DNA from: Tubiluchus corallicola
Lineage: Eukaryota > Priapulida > Priapulimorpha > Priapulimorphida > Tubiluchidae
Direction: 5' to 3'
Length of the DNA stretch: 64,000 nt
NCBI GenBank assembly: GCA_030141605.1
Contig: JAQGDQ010002369.1
Span: forward strand, 1 to 64,000
Under the pieces are notes generated by a model that made no database searches, was not told the DNA's origin, and saw only the letters and a program-made list of their open reading frames with translations. This document shows positions 19,028-27,950 of the stretch, in pieces; within the stretch, counting starts at the first letter, position 1; every line of letters begins with the position of its first letter. Both the position numbers and the translations under genes were made by a program.

Positions 19028-19605
19028 TTATAGAAGCTTCTTCTTTAGAAGATATTGCCTTTCCTCTGTCCTCCTTTGTTCTGTTCGATCTCGACAACAC
19101 TCTGATCTGGTCAAAAAGCTATTTTGGCAGTGAAGAATGGGAACGGGATATGATCGCCGAGTTCCAAAAGAAAGGGCACTCGGAGAACGAAGCTTTTCAT
19201 AAGGCCAATCTCTTTTGGAAGAAGGCCCAGACAGATGTCCAAATGGAGCTTGTTGAAGAAGGGACCCATTCCTTTTTTCATAACACCATTCATAAAATCG
19301 GTCTTACGGCAAGAACGTTTGATCTCAGCGATGTAACTGTCCAGCAGCTTTCCAACTTGGGAATCTATTTTGATTCCTATTCCTTTTCTCATCCTTTTTT
19401 TTATGAAGGGGTCCTATTCTGTGGAGACGAGCCAAAAGGGGAAATGGCATTCGAGTTTTTCCAGCATCACAATTACTTTCCGAAACAGCTCATCGCTATT
19501 GATGATCGAAGGATCCATTTAGAAACAATCCTGGAAAAAGCCCAAATTCATTCCTTGGAACTCTTAGCTTTTCACTATCAGAAATCTCTGCATCGTTTTC
19601 GATGA
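19024..19605 (+). CDS. HAD-like hydrolase family protein (DUF2608-type)
   Basis: The product has 193 residues. The N-terminal HAD motif I is visible (LFDLDNTLI, with D at the nucleophile and +2 positions), and a later AIDDRR fits motif IV. Cap helices lie between. This family is common in Chlamydiae and Legionella and is usually of unknown substrate. Start ATGA overlaps the dtd stop. No signal peptide is evident, unlike some members. Confidence 0.7.
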   Translation: MIIEASSLEDIAFPLSSFVLFDLDNTLIWSKSYFGSEEWERDMIAEFQKKGHSENEAFHKANLFWKKAQTDVQMELVEEGTHSFFHNTIHKIGLTARTFDLSDVTVQQLSNLGIYFDSYSFSHPFFYEGVLFCGDEPKGEMAFEFFQHHNYFPKQLIAIDDRRIHLETILEKAQIHSLELLAFHYQKSLHRFR

Positions 19606-19653
19606 TTTTTTTAACATAAATCTTTAAGATCTTTGTCTTTTTTGGAGGTATAT

Positions 19654-19930
19654 TATCGCTAGCCCAGCCACACAGGCGCCCTCTTCGCATAGTGGGCTTC
19701 CCGAAACACATCAAGAAAGAACTTCTGAATATAAGCATTCAGCAGAGATGGCTGAAGTTTCATCGAAATATGATCAGGCAAGTGATCAGTCAGCAGGGGA
19801 AACCTTACGGTTGCTTCAGAAAGAATCTTTAGGTTCGCCCATTCGTACTTATCTTGAAAAACCTTCTAAGGTCAATTCTCCTTCAAAAAGATTGCATGCA
19901 CTGCGCGCGGATATCTTTCTCATCATTTGA
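19654..19930 (+). pseudogene. N-terminal frame of an LRR protein, non-ATG start possible, out of frame with the LRR part
   Basis: An open frame runs from just after GGAGG (19646) through 19748, the first ATG, to a TGA at 19928-19930. Its translation is Ser/Thr/Glu/His-rich and disordered, like a type III export signal. GGAGG is well placed for an ATT or ATC start at about 19654-19657, while the ATG at 19748 lacks a good ribosome site. The frame ends exactly where the LRR frame begins (overlap TTTGATTGGG). I therefore read it as the original N-terminus of the next gene, separated by a frameshift, or as a short coupled upstream gene. Confidence 0.4.
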
Positions 19931-20601
19931 TTGGGATGGGAAGCAAGGCAACTCTTGATGGGATCAATGCTCAATATGACCCGCACTCCATTCACACTCC
20001 TGCACTTTTAGCTCTTCAAAAGGCTGTAATGGACAGATGTCTACAACTGTTTTGGACTCAAGTTGTGCAAAATCAGGTGATAGAATGGACTTATACATTA
20101 GGCAATAATGGGGTTCGTTTTCTATCGGAAGACTTAAAAGATCCTATGGTATTGCGCAAATGGCTTGCTTCGGATGATTCGAATGTGCAGATCGAAGGAA
20201 TAATGTCGTTGAATATTGGGATGATTCCATTTCTACCTCCTGAAATCCGATATTTTACAAGCATGGTTGCCCTTACGGTAGCCCCTAATCTTTTTGGTGT
20301 CTGGATAAATCCTCCTGATTCTTTGGGGCTAGAATGGCAGAAACTAGAATGTCTTCCTCCAGAAGTTGGTGCCCTGAAAAAACTCATTAATCTTAGTGTA
20401 TTGAATGGCAGACTTTATCAACTTCCTACTGAAATGAAAGAGTTGATGGAATTGGAATCTTTGAAACTGAGCGGAAATCAATTCAGAGAGTTTCCACATG
20501 TGCTTTGTGAAATGGATGTCGTAGATATCGATTTAAGTCGAAATCCCATAGATCATAAAACGATTCCTAAAGATTGGCTGGCTGCTGCTAATTATGTGTG
20601 A
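19927..20601 (+). CDS. Leucine-rich-repeat protein (LRR locus 1)
   Basis: The product has about 221 residues from the ATG at 19936, or 224 from a TTG at 19927. The C-terminal half has LRR units with the bacterial pattern LPPEI/LPTEM-x-L-x-L-x-L (near residues 105-205). The block PPEI(R/K)YFT is shared with the second LRR protein at 35481-36167, so the two are paralogues. Short LRR proteins without a Sec signal in Chlamydiales are often exported effectors; here that is inference. Neither start has a strong ribosome site, which supports the idea that the N-terminus lies in another frame. Confidence 0.75.
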   Translation: MIGMGSKATLDGINAQYDPHSIHTPALLALQKAVMDRCLQLFWTQVVQNQVIEWTYTLGNNGVRFLSEDLKDPMVLRKWLASDDSNVQIEGIMSLNIGMIPFLPPEIRYFTSMVALTVAPNLFGVWINPPDSLGLEWQKLECLPPEVGALKKLINLSVLNGRLYQLPTEMKELMELESLKLSGNQFREFPHVLCEMDVVDIDLSRNPIDHKTIPKDWLAAANYV

Positions 20602-21143
20602 AGAAATCGATTAAGAAGTTCCATGCCATGATCGGAAAGGATCGATTCGGGATGAAACTGTACGCCATAAGTAGGGTACTCTTTATGCTTGATTCCCATA
20701 ATTTCCCCATCTTCCGTATGCGCTGTTCTTTCTAAACAATCTGGAAAAGTCATTGGATCCAGTACAAGGGAGTGATAGCGCGTGACTTGCACGTTCTGAG
20801 GAATGTTCTGAAATATCCCAGCTCCAGTATGTGAAAGTGTACTGAGCTTTCCATGCATGGGCGCTTTGCCGCAAATGGTCTTAGCGCCGAATACTTCACC
20901 GATCGCCTGATGTCCCAGACAGATTCCTAAAACGGGTATCTTGCTGCTATATTCCTGGATGAGAGATTTAGAGATCCCAGCGCCGGAGGGAGTTCCGGGG
21001 CCGGGGCCGATCACGAGATATTCGATATCGATCTTGGGAATCGAGTGATTGTTTCGAACGACTTTTACATCGACAGAAAGCGACTGAAAAGCCTGCACGA
21101 TGTTGTACGTAAAAGAGTCGAAATTATCGATGAGAAGAAGCAT
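20592..21143 (-). CDS. pabA: Glutamine amidotransferase, anthranilate/aminodeoxychorismate synthase component II
   Basis: The product has 183 residues from the ATG at 21143, which begins MLLLIDNFDSFTYN, the canonical N-terminus. A longer frame from 21215 would add non-homologous residues. The class I amidotransferase nucleophile elbow GICLGHQ and the HPES motif with the catalytic His and Glu are present. It supplies ammonia to TrpE or PabB. No trp or other pab gene is nearby, so PabA (folate) versus TrpG cannot be decided. It overlaps the 3' end of the LRR gene by ten bases (convergent). Confidence 0.85.
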   Translation of the reverse strand: MLLLIDNFDSFTYNIVQAFQSLSVDVKVVRNNHSIPKIDIEYLVIGPGPGTPSGAGISKSLIQEYSSKIPVLGICLGHQAIGEVFGAKTICGKAPMHGKLSTLSHTGAGIFQNIPQNVQVTRYHSLVLDPMTFPDCLERTAHTEDGEIMGIKHKEYPTYGVQFHPESILSDHGMELLNRFLHT

Positions 21144-21281
21144 TGAAACCCGATAGTTTGTCTCTCTAAACGACAGTCTACCTGCGGCAGCGATCTTAGA
21201 GAAGTTACTCCTCATCCAAGTTAATCAACTTGAATTCGTCACAGTTTCTCAAATCTCATCTGCCTCGTTAACGCCTGGAGT

Positions 21282-21731
21282 CTAGGAAGACACCCGATCG
21301 CGTTTCGAAATTCTAGAAAAAATCTCTTCCGGCTTAAAGAAAAAAGCAATCTCTCTTTTTGCTGTTTCAGGAGCATCGGAGCCATGGACCGCATTTCGGT
21401 CAATGCTCCCTGCAAAATCTGCCCGGATGGTTCCTGGTTCAGCTTTTTTGGGGTCGGTTGCTCCCATAATCTTCCGGTTTTTTGCAATCGCATCTGCGCC
21501 TTCGAGCACTTGAACGAGAACAGGTCCGGATGTGATGAATTCAACTAATTCATTAAAAAAAGGTTTTTCTTTATGGATGTCGTAGAATGATTCTGCCTGT
21601 TCTTTTGAGAGGTGAAGCATTTTCGCAGCGACGATACTAAGGCCTTCTTTTTCTAAGTAACTAAGGATCTTTCCGATGACGTTTTTTTCAACTGAGTCGG
21701 GTTTGATGATAGATAGAGTTTGCTCAGACAT
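21282..21731 (-). CDS. ndk: Nucleoside diphosphate kinase
   Basis: The product has 149 residues, slightly longer than usual at the C-terminus. The phosphorylated histidine is H116 in NAVHGSDA. The N-terminus ([12 protein letters not shown]) is typical. It balances nucleoside triphosphates. It is divergent from the heptosyltransferase gene, with a short shared promoter region. Confidence 0.97.
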   Translation of the reverse strand: MSEQTLSIIKPDSVEKNVIGKILSYLEKEGLSIVAAKMLHLSKEQAESFYDIHKEKPFFNELVEFITSGPVLVQVLEGADAIAKNRKIMGATDPKKAEPGTIRADFAGSIDRNAVHGSDAPETAKREIAFFFKPEEIFSRISKRDRVSS

Positions 21732-21790
21732 TGTTTCTCCATTTTTTGTCTGGAAGAAATTATAGTAAAAAGGCCAATATTTCTCACTAT

Positions 21791-22867
21791 ATGACTTACG
21801 GAAACTACCCGGATCTCAACAAGATTCAAAAAATTCTTGTGGTCAAGCTTCGTCACCTGGGCGATGTTCTCTTGACCTCACCTGTATTTTCAGCTCTGAA
21901 AAAAGCGATGCCCAATGCTCAAGTAGATGCCTATATCTATAAGGAAGCAACTCCCATGCTGGAGGGGCATCCGGCGATTTTCAAAATCATCAGCTACGAT
22001 CGAAGTGTAAAGAAGAAGCCGTTGTTGAAAAAACTCACTAGTGAACTTTCTCTCCTCCGACAGTTGAAAAAGCAAAAATACGATTGCGTGATCAATCTGA
22101 CTGAAGGGGATCGGGGAGCGATCGTTGCAAAATATTGTCGGGCTCCCATTCGAGTCGGTCTCGATCCGCAAGGACAGGGGTTTGCGGGGAAAAGAAACCT
22201 GTACAATTATATCATCAAACATTGCGGACCTCCCCGTCATACGGTGGAAAAGAACCTCGATGCCGTCCGTACGATGGGAATATTCCCTTCTGAAGAAGAT
22301 AGGGAGCTTACTCTACAAATTCCACCATCTGCGACTACCTCTGTTAAGCGATGGGTAAAGGATGATGATTTTATTCTGATTCATCCTGCTTCTCGATGGA
22401 AATTCAAATGCACTTCCAAAGAGATCATGCAAGATCTAATCCATAAACTTCTCGATCGGGGAGAAAAAGTTGTAATCACTGCTGCTCCTGATGAAGTCGA
22501 ATGGGTGAATGCCCTTCTGCAAGGGATCTCTTCTGATCATCTGATGAACCTTGCAGGAAGGACCAATTTGAAAGAACTGGGTGCCCTGATCCAGCTTTCT
22601 AAAGCCCTGATTTGCGTCGATAGCGTCTCCAACCATATGGCAAGCGCACTAAAGGCACCTGTCATTGTTCTTTTTGGTCCCACTTCAGAATTTCTTTGGG
22701 GACCATGGCGTAACCAAAATGCCCGTGTCGTAACCAAAGATATTACTTGTCGTCCCTGTTTCATGGATGGCTGTGCTGGGAGCAAGATGAGCGATTGCCT
22801 TTTCACCTTGGATGTAGATCAGATTCTCAATGCGCTGGACCAAAGTTCAATAAAAAAATCTTTCTAA
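21791..22867 (+). CDS. ADP-heptose:LPS heptosyltransferase family protein (GT9)
   Basis: The product has 358 residues from the ATG at 21791; an upstream ATG at 21731 would overlap ndk. The N-terminus has the GT9 block [19 protein letters not shown], and the C-terminal domain has the nucleotide-sugar region [12 protein letters not shown] and VLFGPTSE. The pattern is closest to RfaQ/WaaQ-type transferases. It transfers heptose to the LPS inner core. Classical Chlamydia LPS has no heptose, so the acceptor here is uncertain. A CxPC-type block (CRPCFMDGC) near the C-terminus is common in RfaQ-like members. Confidence 0.88.
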   Translation: MTYGNYPDLNKIQKILVVKLRHLGDVLLTSPVFSALKKAMPNAQVDAYIYKEATPMLEGHPAIFKIISYDRSVKKKPLLKKLTSELSLLRQLKKQKYDCVINLTEGDRGAIVAKYCRAPIRVGLDPQGQGFAGKRNLYNYIIKHCGPPRHTVEKNLDAVRTMGIFPSEEDRELTLQIPPSATTSVKRWVKDDDFILIHPASRWKFKCTSKEIMQDLIHKLLDRGEKVVITAAPDEVEWVNALLQGISSDHLMNLAGRTNLKELGALIQLSKALICVDSVSNHMASALKAPVIVLFGPTSEFLWGPWRNQNARVVTKDITCRPCFMDGCAGSKMSDCLFTLDVDQILNALDQSSIKKSF

Positions 22868-22968
22868 AGTTCATTTTTTTTAGTTTGTATTTCCCTGAAT
22901 CAGTCTTGTTTTAATTCACTGTTAGCCATTACGATTCCCGCCGGTTAAGGTCATCTGGAAGGATTCGC

Positions 22969-23961
22969 GTGCAAGTAAATTCTGTAAGCTACTTAGATTC
23001 AATTGTTTTTCAACTGGAAGAAGCTCAGTGTCAGTGTTTAGTCCACGATGTGGAAGCAGTAAAGAAGAGGGCACTCGGAGAAGATCCTCTCGATTTTACC
23101 GTTAGCGGTGGCAGTGGTAGTGGTAATTCTATTAGAAGCGCTCCTACTTTTATGGAAGTGCTGCGTGGTGGTCTGCGTAACGATCCTGTGCCTCAACCTA
23201 GAAGGCCTTCTTTTGGTTCGATGTCGCACGAAAGGGCTTTAAGAGCTGCTGGCGAAGTGAGATCCCATGTGGCGAATACTCCTTATAGTAAAAGAAAAGT
23301 TGATTTTATGCTTGAGGTGGTTGCAAATAGTGATCCTCGAATGCACCGCCTTTCTGAAGATGGAACCTATACCCACCCTGAAACGATTGCAGGACAGTTC
23401 GGTTATTCTCAAATGGAAATGTGTGATACTCCTGATACTGCCTTTCGATGGGCTTTTTCTATCATGAGAAATGAAAGAGCAGCTAATCCTGAAGACCGAC
23501 CCTCTAAAATTTTCTTAACGTTCGGAGCAATGGCTGGTGATGCGAATCCTAAAGGTGGTATCAATCACGCCATTGTTATTGTGATCGAACCTGATCCAAG
23601 AAACCACAATAAAGCCATGATCACTGTTGTCAATCCAGTAGCCAATGATGAGCATGCCGAATATGAGAACGCGGTCATCCGAGGGATCCAGCTGGCCTAT
23701 AACAATCGATGGAATCGGATCGTTAAAAATGAAAAAATTCAACAGTTTGATCGTGAAGGATGTGGACTTCATGCCATAGAGAATATCGCTGTATTGAAAG
23801 ATGTTCCCAATGTCCAAAGATTTGTAGAAGCAAGGAGCCTCCCCAACAGAGCTCCTGACAGGGTCCACTCAAGTCTATGCCGAACATGCAAGAATTGCGG
23901 GAGCTATCTATGGAATGGCTTAGGAATCCAAGCACCGATGAATTTGAAGAGCCGCGCTTAG
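22969..23961 (+). CDS. Putative CE-clan (Ulp1/ChlaDub-like) cysteine protease, possibly frameshifted
   Basis: The product has 330 residues from a GTG with GGAAGGA six bases upstream. The N-terminal 100 residues are Ser/Gly/Arg-rich and disordered. The C-terminal half carries, in order, NHAIVIVIE (H200), VNP (N222), and Q259-F-D-R-E-G-C265-G. This His, Asn/Asp, Gln-x5-Cys-Gly order is that of CE-clan proteases and deubiquitinases such as chlamydial ChlaDub proteins. The last 30 residues are Cys/Arg-rich and look like out-of-frame translation; the next frame (23860-24398) seems to continue the protein. The family is proposed from motif order alone. Confidence 0.5.
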   Translation: MQVNSVSYLDSIVFQLEEAQCQCLVHDVEAVKKRALGEDPLDFTVSGGSGSGNSIRSAPTFMEVLRGGLRNDPVPQPRRPSFGSMSHERALRAAGEVRSHVANTPYSKRKVDFMLEVVANSDPRMHRLSEDGTYTHPETIAGQFGYSQMEMCDTPDTAFRWAFSIMRNERAANPEDRPSKIFLTFGAMAGDANPKGGINHAIVIVIEPDPRNHNKAMITVVNPVANDEHAEYENAVIRGIQLAYNNRWNRIVKNEKIQQFDREGCGLHAIENIAVLKDVPNVQRFVEARSLPNRAPDRVHSSLCRTCKNCGSYLWNGLGIQAPMNLKSRA

Positions 23962-24398
23962 AGACTCCTCCTGTGCCATTTGTAGAAGAAGTCCTTTCCA
24001 TGGAGACGGCAAGAATTCCCGATCATTCTTCTGAGGTAGACAAATTGAAGAGAGCGGTTTCAGCTCTTTTGCATCAAGTGCAATCAAAGAAATTTCACAG
24101 TGACCAAGGAATTCACTGTAAAAAGAAAAGATATAATGATTTATGTTATCAATGGAAACAACTTAGCTTGTCTGGTCAAGACAAAAAAAAGATTCTTACT
24201 GACCTGAAGATGATTCATAGTTGTATACAACGTTTACAGCCCTTTTCCTCGGTTCCGAGCACAATACTTACGTATAATGATGCGTTAAAAGTGGCAGCTG
24301 TTTTGCTGGCTTCCTTCGTTTTTTACTGTTATTATCGGACTCCTTATCTGCAAGGTCTCCTCTCGCTACCGAATCGAAATGTCCAGATGATCCAATAG
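23877..24398 (+). CDS. C-terminal segment with membrane helix, in the -1 frame of the protease gene
   Basis: This 173-residue frame overlaps the end of the preceding gene by 85 bases. It is open from 23860, so it overlaps the protease frame for about 100 bases. It holds an acidic Pro/Glu-rich segment, a lysine-rich helix, and a membrane helix near residues 140-158 (KVAAVLLASFVFYCYY). There is no ribosome binding site at the first ATG. I think it is the continuation of the protease gene after a frameshift, either a mutation or sequencing error, or less likely a programmed slip. A separate small membrane protein is the alternative. Confidence 0.5.
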   Translation: MPNMQELRELSMEWLRNPSTDEFEEPRLETPPVPFVEEVLSMETARIPDHSSEVDKLKRAVSALLHQVQSKKFHSDQGIHCKKKRYNDLCYQWKQLSLSGQDKKKILTDLKMIHSCIQRLQPFSSVPSTILTYNDALKVAAVLLASFVFYCYYRTPYLQGLLSLPNRNVQMIQ

Positions 24399-24947
24399 AG
24401 ATAGAACTTCCGGTTTGGAGAACTTAGCCTTGGAAAGTTTGTTGTTCAAGAGATGGATCGAGTAGTTGATCGCATTCAAAAAACTTGCTTTCTCAAGATT
24501 TGTATGGTGGAAAATACTCCCTTTCAAATCAGATCCTTCAAAGTTGGATTCCGATAACTGGGACTGGATAAAGATCGCATCATGAAGGATGCAATCTCTG
24601 AAGAGGGTTCCTTTTAAGGGAAGATCGGAAAAGTTGCACATTTGCATGCGGCACTTTTGGAATTTCATCGATAAAAACTTCTTCTCACACTGTGTGAAAT
24701 CGACTCCAGTGAATTTGCACTCTATGAATTCGATATCTTGAAGCCGGCACCCGTCGAGCTTAATGAGACTGAGATTGCAATTACGGAACGAGCAATCGAG
24801 AAACCGTGAATTAGTCCATTTACTTTCTGTGAAATTGCAACTTTCAAATGAAGAGTGAGAGATGGATCTTTTGGAAATTTCTTCCTGAATAAATTTCTGA
24901 TTCTTGAAGGATTGGTTTTCAGTTTCTTGATTCAAAAATAAATTCAT
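24366..24947 (-). CDS. Pentapeptide-repeat protein
   Basis: The product has 193 residues from the ATG at 24947 (MNLFLNQ). It is built of pentapeptide repeats of the A/S-(N/D/C)-(L/F)-x-x type from about residue 30 to 170, for example SNFEGSDLKGS and TNLEKASF. These fold as a right-handed quadrilateral beta helix. Function is unknown; members range from DNA-mimics to effectors. It overlaps the 3' end of the convergent reading frame at 24398 by 33 bases, and is divergent from the beta-barrel gene at 24994, with only 46 bases between. Confidence 0.8.
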   Translation of the reverse strand: MNLFLNQETENQSFKNQKFIQEEISKRSISHSSFESCNFTESKWTNSRFLDCSFRNCNLSLIKLDGCRLQDIEFIECKFTGVDFTQCEKKFLSMKFQKCRMQMCNFSDLPLKGTLFRDCILHDAIFIQSQLSESNFEGSDLKGSIFHHTNLEKASFLNAINYSIHLLNNKLSKAKFSKPEVLSLLDHLDISIR

Positions 24948-24993
24948 GTTCTGTAGTCTAATTGGTATAAACCATATAAAATACGAGATTTCC

Positions 24994-26004
24994 ATGCGCA
25001 ATAAATTTACAATTCTTTTTTTTCTTTTCAGTGCCTTTTCTATTTCTGCTCATGAATATGTTTCCTTTGATATGGGAGCTGGTATCGGCTACAGGCAGGA
25101 TTACTTTAAATATGTGATCAATGATCCTTTTAACCCAGGTCTTCCCGGTCTTTCGGTGCCTCTTTTAACAGAAAAAGATAAGAGTGTTCGATCGGTGAAT
25201 GTAGAGACTTATTTCAAATTGCTAGTCATGGAACTGTTTCAACTTAGACTTGATGCCGATTATGCCTGGCCACAATCCGGTACAGCAGATGTACTGCTCA
25301 ATCTTCCTACAGGAGTAGGAACCGACGTTGCTGATTTTCCATTCAGTACAAAGATAAAGAACGGATCATTGTATGATATTATCGGAAGTGGCGGGTTTTC
25401 TTTTAATGTTTTACGATCTTCTATCGATCAGAAGCTGCTCATCGTCCCTCAGGGGGGATATTCCTACCACTATCAAAAATTGAGAAAAAAAGCTGTCGGG
25501 GACATATCGAAAGTTGTTTCTGGATTGGGACTAATCAATATCCAGCCAAACATTCAGGAAGCAACAGTTACTTTAAAGTGGTGGGGTCCTTTTGTCGGTG
25601 CTGATATATCCACAGATCCAAGGAAGCAGTGGTTTTTCGAGATAGGATATTTTTATCACTTCCTTAACTTCAAGAGGACTCAGCCCACAAGGCTTGTGGT
25701 AGACCTTCCTATTATTTCAGCGACTCTTGTTACTCCAATAAGTTCGACAGCAAGAGTTAGAGATGCTTATGCGCATCGAGCCCGTGCTCGAATGACTTAT
25801 GAACCGATTCAGTACTTTGTGCTCGGTCTTTCAGGAAATTTCATGTATTTTTCAGCTCGAAAAAACAAAGCATTTGATATCACAGCGACTGATATCTTAA
25901 CGACCCCTGCTGGGACGGTAACTACCGATCAATCACGTACTCAATTTTTAGATTCACATAATTATTTCTGGTCTATTTTACTTGATGTGATTTTTCGATA
26001 TTAA
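24994..26004 (+). CDS. Outer-membrane beta-barrel protein
   Basis: The product has 336 residues from the ATG at 24994. A Sec signal peptide is clear (KFTILFFLFSAFSISA, cleavage before HEY). The mature part alternates aromatic and polar residues as in beta strands and ends in FRY, the terminal aromatic typical of BAM substrates. I do not recognise the exact family; it resembles the large porin-like families of environmental Chlamydiae. A similar but shorter protein is encoded at 62377. Confidence 0.78.
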   Translation: MRNKFTILFFLFSAFSISAHEYVSFDMGAGIGYRQDYFKYVINDPFNPGLPGLSVPLLTEKDKSVRSVNVETYFKLLVMELFQLRLDADYAWPQSGTADVLLNLPTGVGTDVADFPFSTKIKNGSLYDIIGSGGFSFNVLRSSIDQKLLIVPQGGYSYHYQKLRKKAVGDISKVVSGLGLINIQPNIQEATVTLKWWGPFVGADISTDPRKQWFFEIGYFYHFLNFKRTQPTRLVVDLPIISATLVTPISSTARVRDAYAHRARARMTYEPIQYFVLGLSGNFMYFSARKNKAFDITATDILTTPAGTVTTDQSRTQFLDSHNYFWSILLDVIFRY

Positions 26005-26475
26005 TACCGATCTTGATTCAAAAATTGGGTTTCTGGGCTGTTGACCAATTCCTGAACGGTTTCTGGCAGAAAGGCTTTTCCTTCCTGAACGAGGTAGCTT
26101 CGATCAACGATGGAAAAAATTTCGCGGACGTTGTGAATGGTGATGAGAACGCTGATGTTTTTCTTTTTGAGAAGATGGATGAGATGTTTTACATCCTGGA
26201 CTATGAGGAGATTGATATTGGCAAAGGGCTCATCGAGAAGAAGGAGAGTTTGCTTGGTTACGAGGAAGCTAGTTATCTCTAAGCAGCGTCTTTCTCCACC
26301 TGAGAGAGAGCTTGCTGATTTTTTTCGTAGATGTTCCAGATGGAGTTCTTGAAGGAGTTCATCGAGCCGTTTTTGTTTCTCTTCTTTTTTTAGGGAAAGA
26401 GTTTCCGGGATACAGAGAATATTTTCCTCATGCGCTTCAGATCTTTGAGGGTTTCTTTTTGAAAGATTTGGTCTT
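26001..26475 (-). pseudogene. lptB: Partial lptB copy lacking the Walker A region
   Basis: The minus strand reads as LptB from about the EENILCI block to near the C-terminus: ASSLSGGERR, LLLLDEPFANI, VQDVKHL, and REIFSIVDRSYLVQEGK. It lines up with the intact lptB at 27951-28679, with which I judge it about 80% identical. The N-terminal part with Walker A is absent. The aspartate before the switch histidine is changed (ITIHN in place of ITDHN). The last lptB residues are replaced by sequence of the family A inverted repeat (26004-26040). It cannot be an ATPase. Confidence 0.85.
26004..26040. repeat. Half of a family A inverted-repeat element
   Basis: This stretch matches the left arm of the element at 48497 over about 35 bases (ATACCG-x-TC-x-TGATTC, then AAAAATTGGGTTT). 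The opposite arm is missing. It lies exactly where the partial lptB copy loses similarity to the intact gene. Confidence 0.75.
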
Positions 26476-26507
26476 CGAATTCATTTTTTGAATTGAAATG
26501 CATCTTT

Positions 26508-27914
26508 TTAATCTTTTTGATTCAATACGAATCTTGTAAGTGGGTCCTTCTCAGAAGTAGCAATTCGACTTATTGTTCCTTCTTCCATCAGCTTTTTCAG
26601 GCGATCACGAGCAGCCCGGTCAGAGATTTTCCAGATGTTAGATGCTTGTTTTAGGCTGATAAGTTCATTCTTAGAAAGATGCTCCTTCAAAATTTTTTCC
26701 CAAGGATAGAGAAGACTTTTTCTTTCGCGAACTGAGTATATTGTTAAACGAAATTGATTGTTTTGTTCTTCAAGTAGAGGTTTTTTTAGTCCTGCTTTGT
26801 CACAGACTGAGAAAATTCTTTGAAGTCCTGACCCCCATTGTTCAATGAGATTCAATTCACGAAATACTCGTCCGATAATTCTGTTTCTTAATCTAGAATA
26901 ACCTAGAAGAGCTTTTTGAATTGTTTGCCCATATGGCAAACCTCCAGGATTTGTAAATTCTATTCGATCTTCGAAGATTGCTATTTGGATGTGACACCCC
27001 TTCATTGAGTAATCTGCATGAACTATAGAATTCATTAGGGCTTCTCGAATGGCAAGTGGAGGATATTGAGGAATATCTTTACGAACTACCTTATTTATTT
27101 TTCCGTGGATTCTACTATTTTTTTCTATGAAGTGAATCACTTCATCAATAGCGAATGGAAGACAAGAAGTGATTTCTTTATTGTCTAACAAGTCTCCTTT
27201 GTATTTTCCATGAAAACGAGCACATCTTATCAACGAATCGGGAAACAGTTTTTGACGGTTTTTTCCGAAAAGCAATATTCCACCTGTAGTGGGACAAATT
27301 TTTCCTGAAAAATCTGTAAATATTCCTAATGTTTCGCAAGCTTCATCACTGGGGTGTTTCTTAAAGCGTTCAAAAGCTAACCGAATAAGCTCTTTATCAA
27401 TAATACCATCTGGCTGAGGAATCTCATCAAATGTTCGATTTGACGCAAAAAGTTTTAATGATGCAAGAACCTCAGAATCAACTAAACGGTTTGTGGATCC
27501 AAAACGGATGTAAGTTCCTTCTTCTAAGCCATTTTTTTTGAGATGAAAGGGACCTGCAATATGTGGAATAGTGATAATTATTAATTCTTTGTTTCTATAT
27601 GTCTGTATCTCTATATCAGGAACAAAAAGGGGTGATATATTATCTGCAATAGCATTTGATAAGCGTTCTTCTTCAAGTAAGACATTTTTCACGCCGGTAA
27701 TTTCTTTTGTTTTATCTCTGATTCCTATGATAAGGGTCCCGCCAGAAGTATTCGCAAAAGCTATGACAGTTTTTAGAATTCCTGAAATAGATTGAGCCGT
27801 TTCTTTATATTCTAATGTCTTACCCTCTGGGAGGGCTACGAGATTCTCGATCTGTGCCAACTGAAGACCTATAAAAATTACTAGGAAGCTAACACGGAAG
27901 TACTCGGAAGTCAA
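26508..27914 (-). CDS. AlbA_2/Schlafen-type putative transcriptional regulator
   Basis: The product has up to 468 residues. The N-terminal AlbA_2 domain (about 25-140) shows LEYKE, FANTSGGTLIIGI and IRFGSTNR. A middle ATP-binding region has the PPLAIREALMNSIVHADYS block, and a C-terminal winged-helix-like part contains ISDRAARDRLKKL. Proteins of this layout (COG2865-like) act in phage defence or regulation but are poorly defined. The start is uncertain: the first 20 residues are hydrophobic and may not be translated, and the domain begins near AQIENL. AT content is higher than in its neighbours. The gene is flanked by intact and partial lptB copies, which suggests acquisition. Confidence 0.8.
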   Translation of the reverse strand: MTSEYFRVSFLVIFIGLQLAQIENLVALPEGKTLEYKETAQSISGILKTVIAFANTSGGTLIIGIRDKTKEITGVKNVLLEEERLSNAIADNISPLFVPDIEIQTYRNKELIIITIPHIAGPFHLKKNGLEEGTYIRFGSTNRLVDSEVLASLKLFASNRTFDEIPQPDGIIDKELIRLAFERFKKHPSDEACETLGIFTDFSGKICPTTGGILLFGKNRQKLFPDSLIRCARFHGKYKGDLLDNKEITSCLPFAIDEVIHFIEKNSRIHGKINKVVRKDIPQYPPLAIREALMNSIVHADYSMKGCHIQIAIFEDRIEFTNPGGLPYGQTIQKALLGYSRLRNRIIGRVFRELNLIEQWGSGLQRIFSVCDKAGLKKPLLEEQNNQFRLTIYSVRERKSLLYPWEKILKEHLSKNELISLKQASNIWKISDRAARDRLKKLMEEGTISRIATSEKDPLTRFVLNQKD

Positions 27915-27950
27915 GAGCTTCCGTGTTTAGTATAAGAAGTTCGTTATAGC

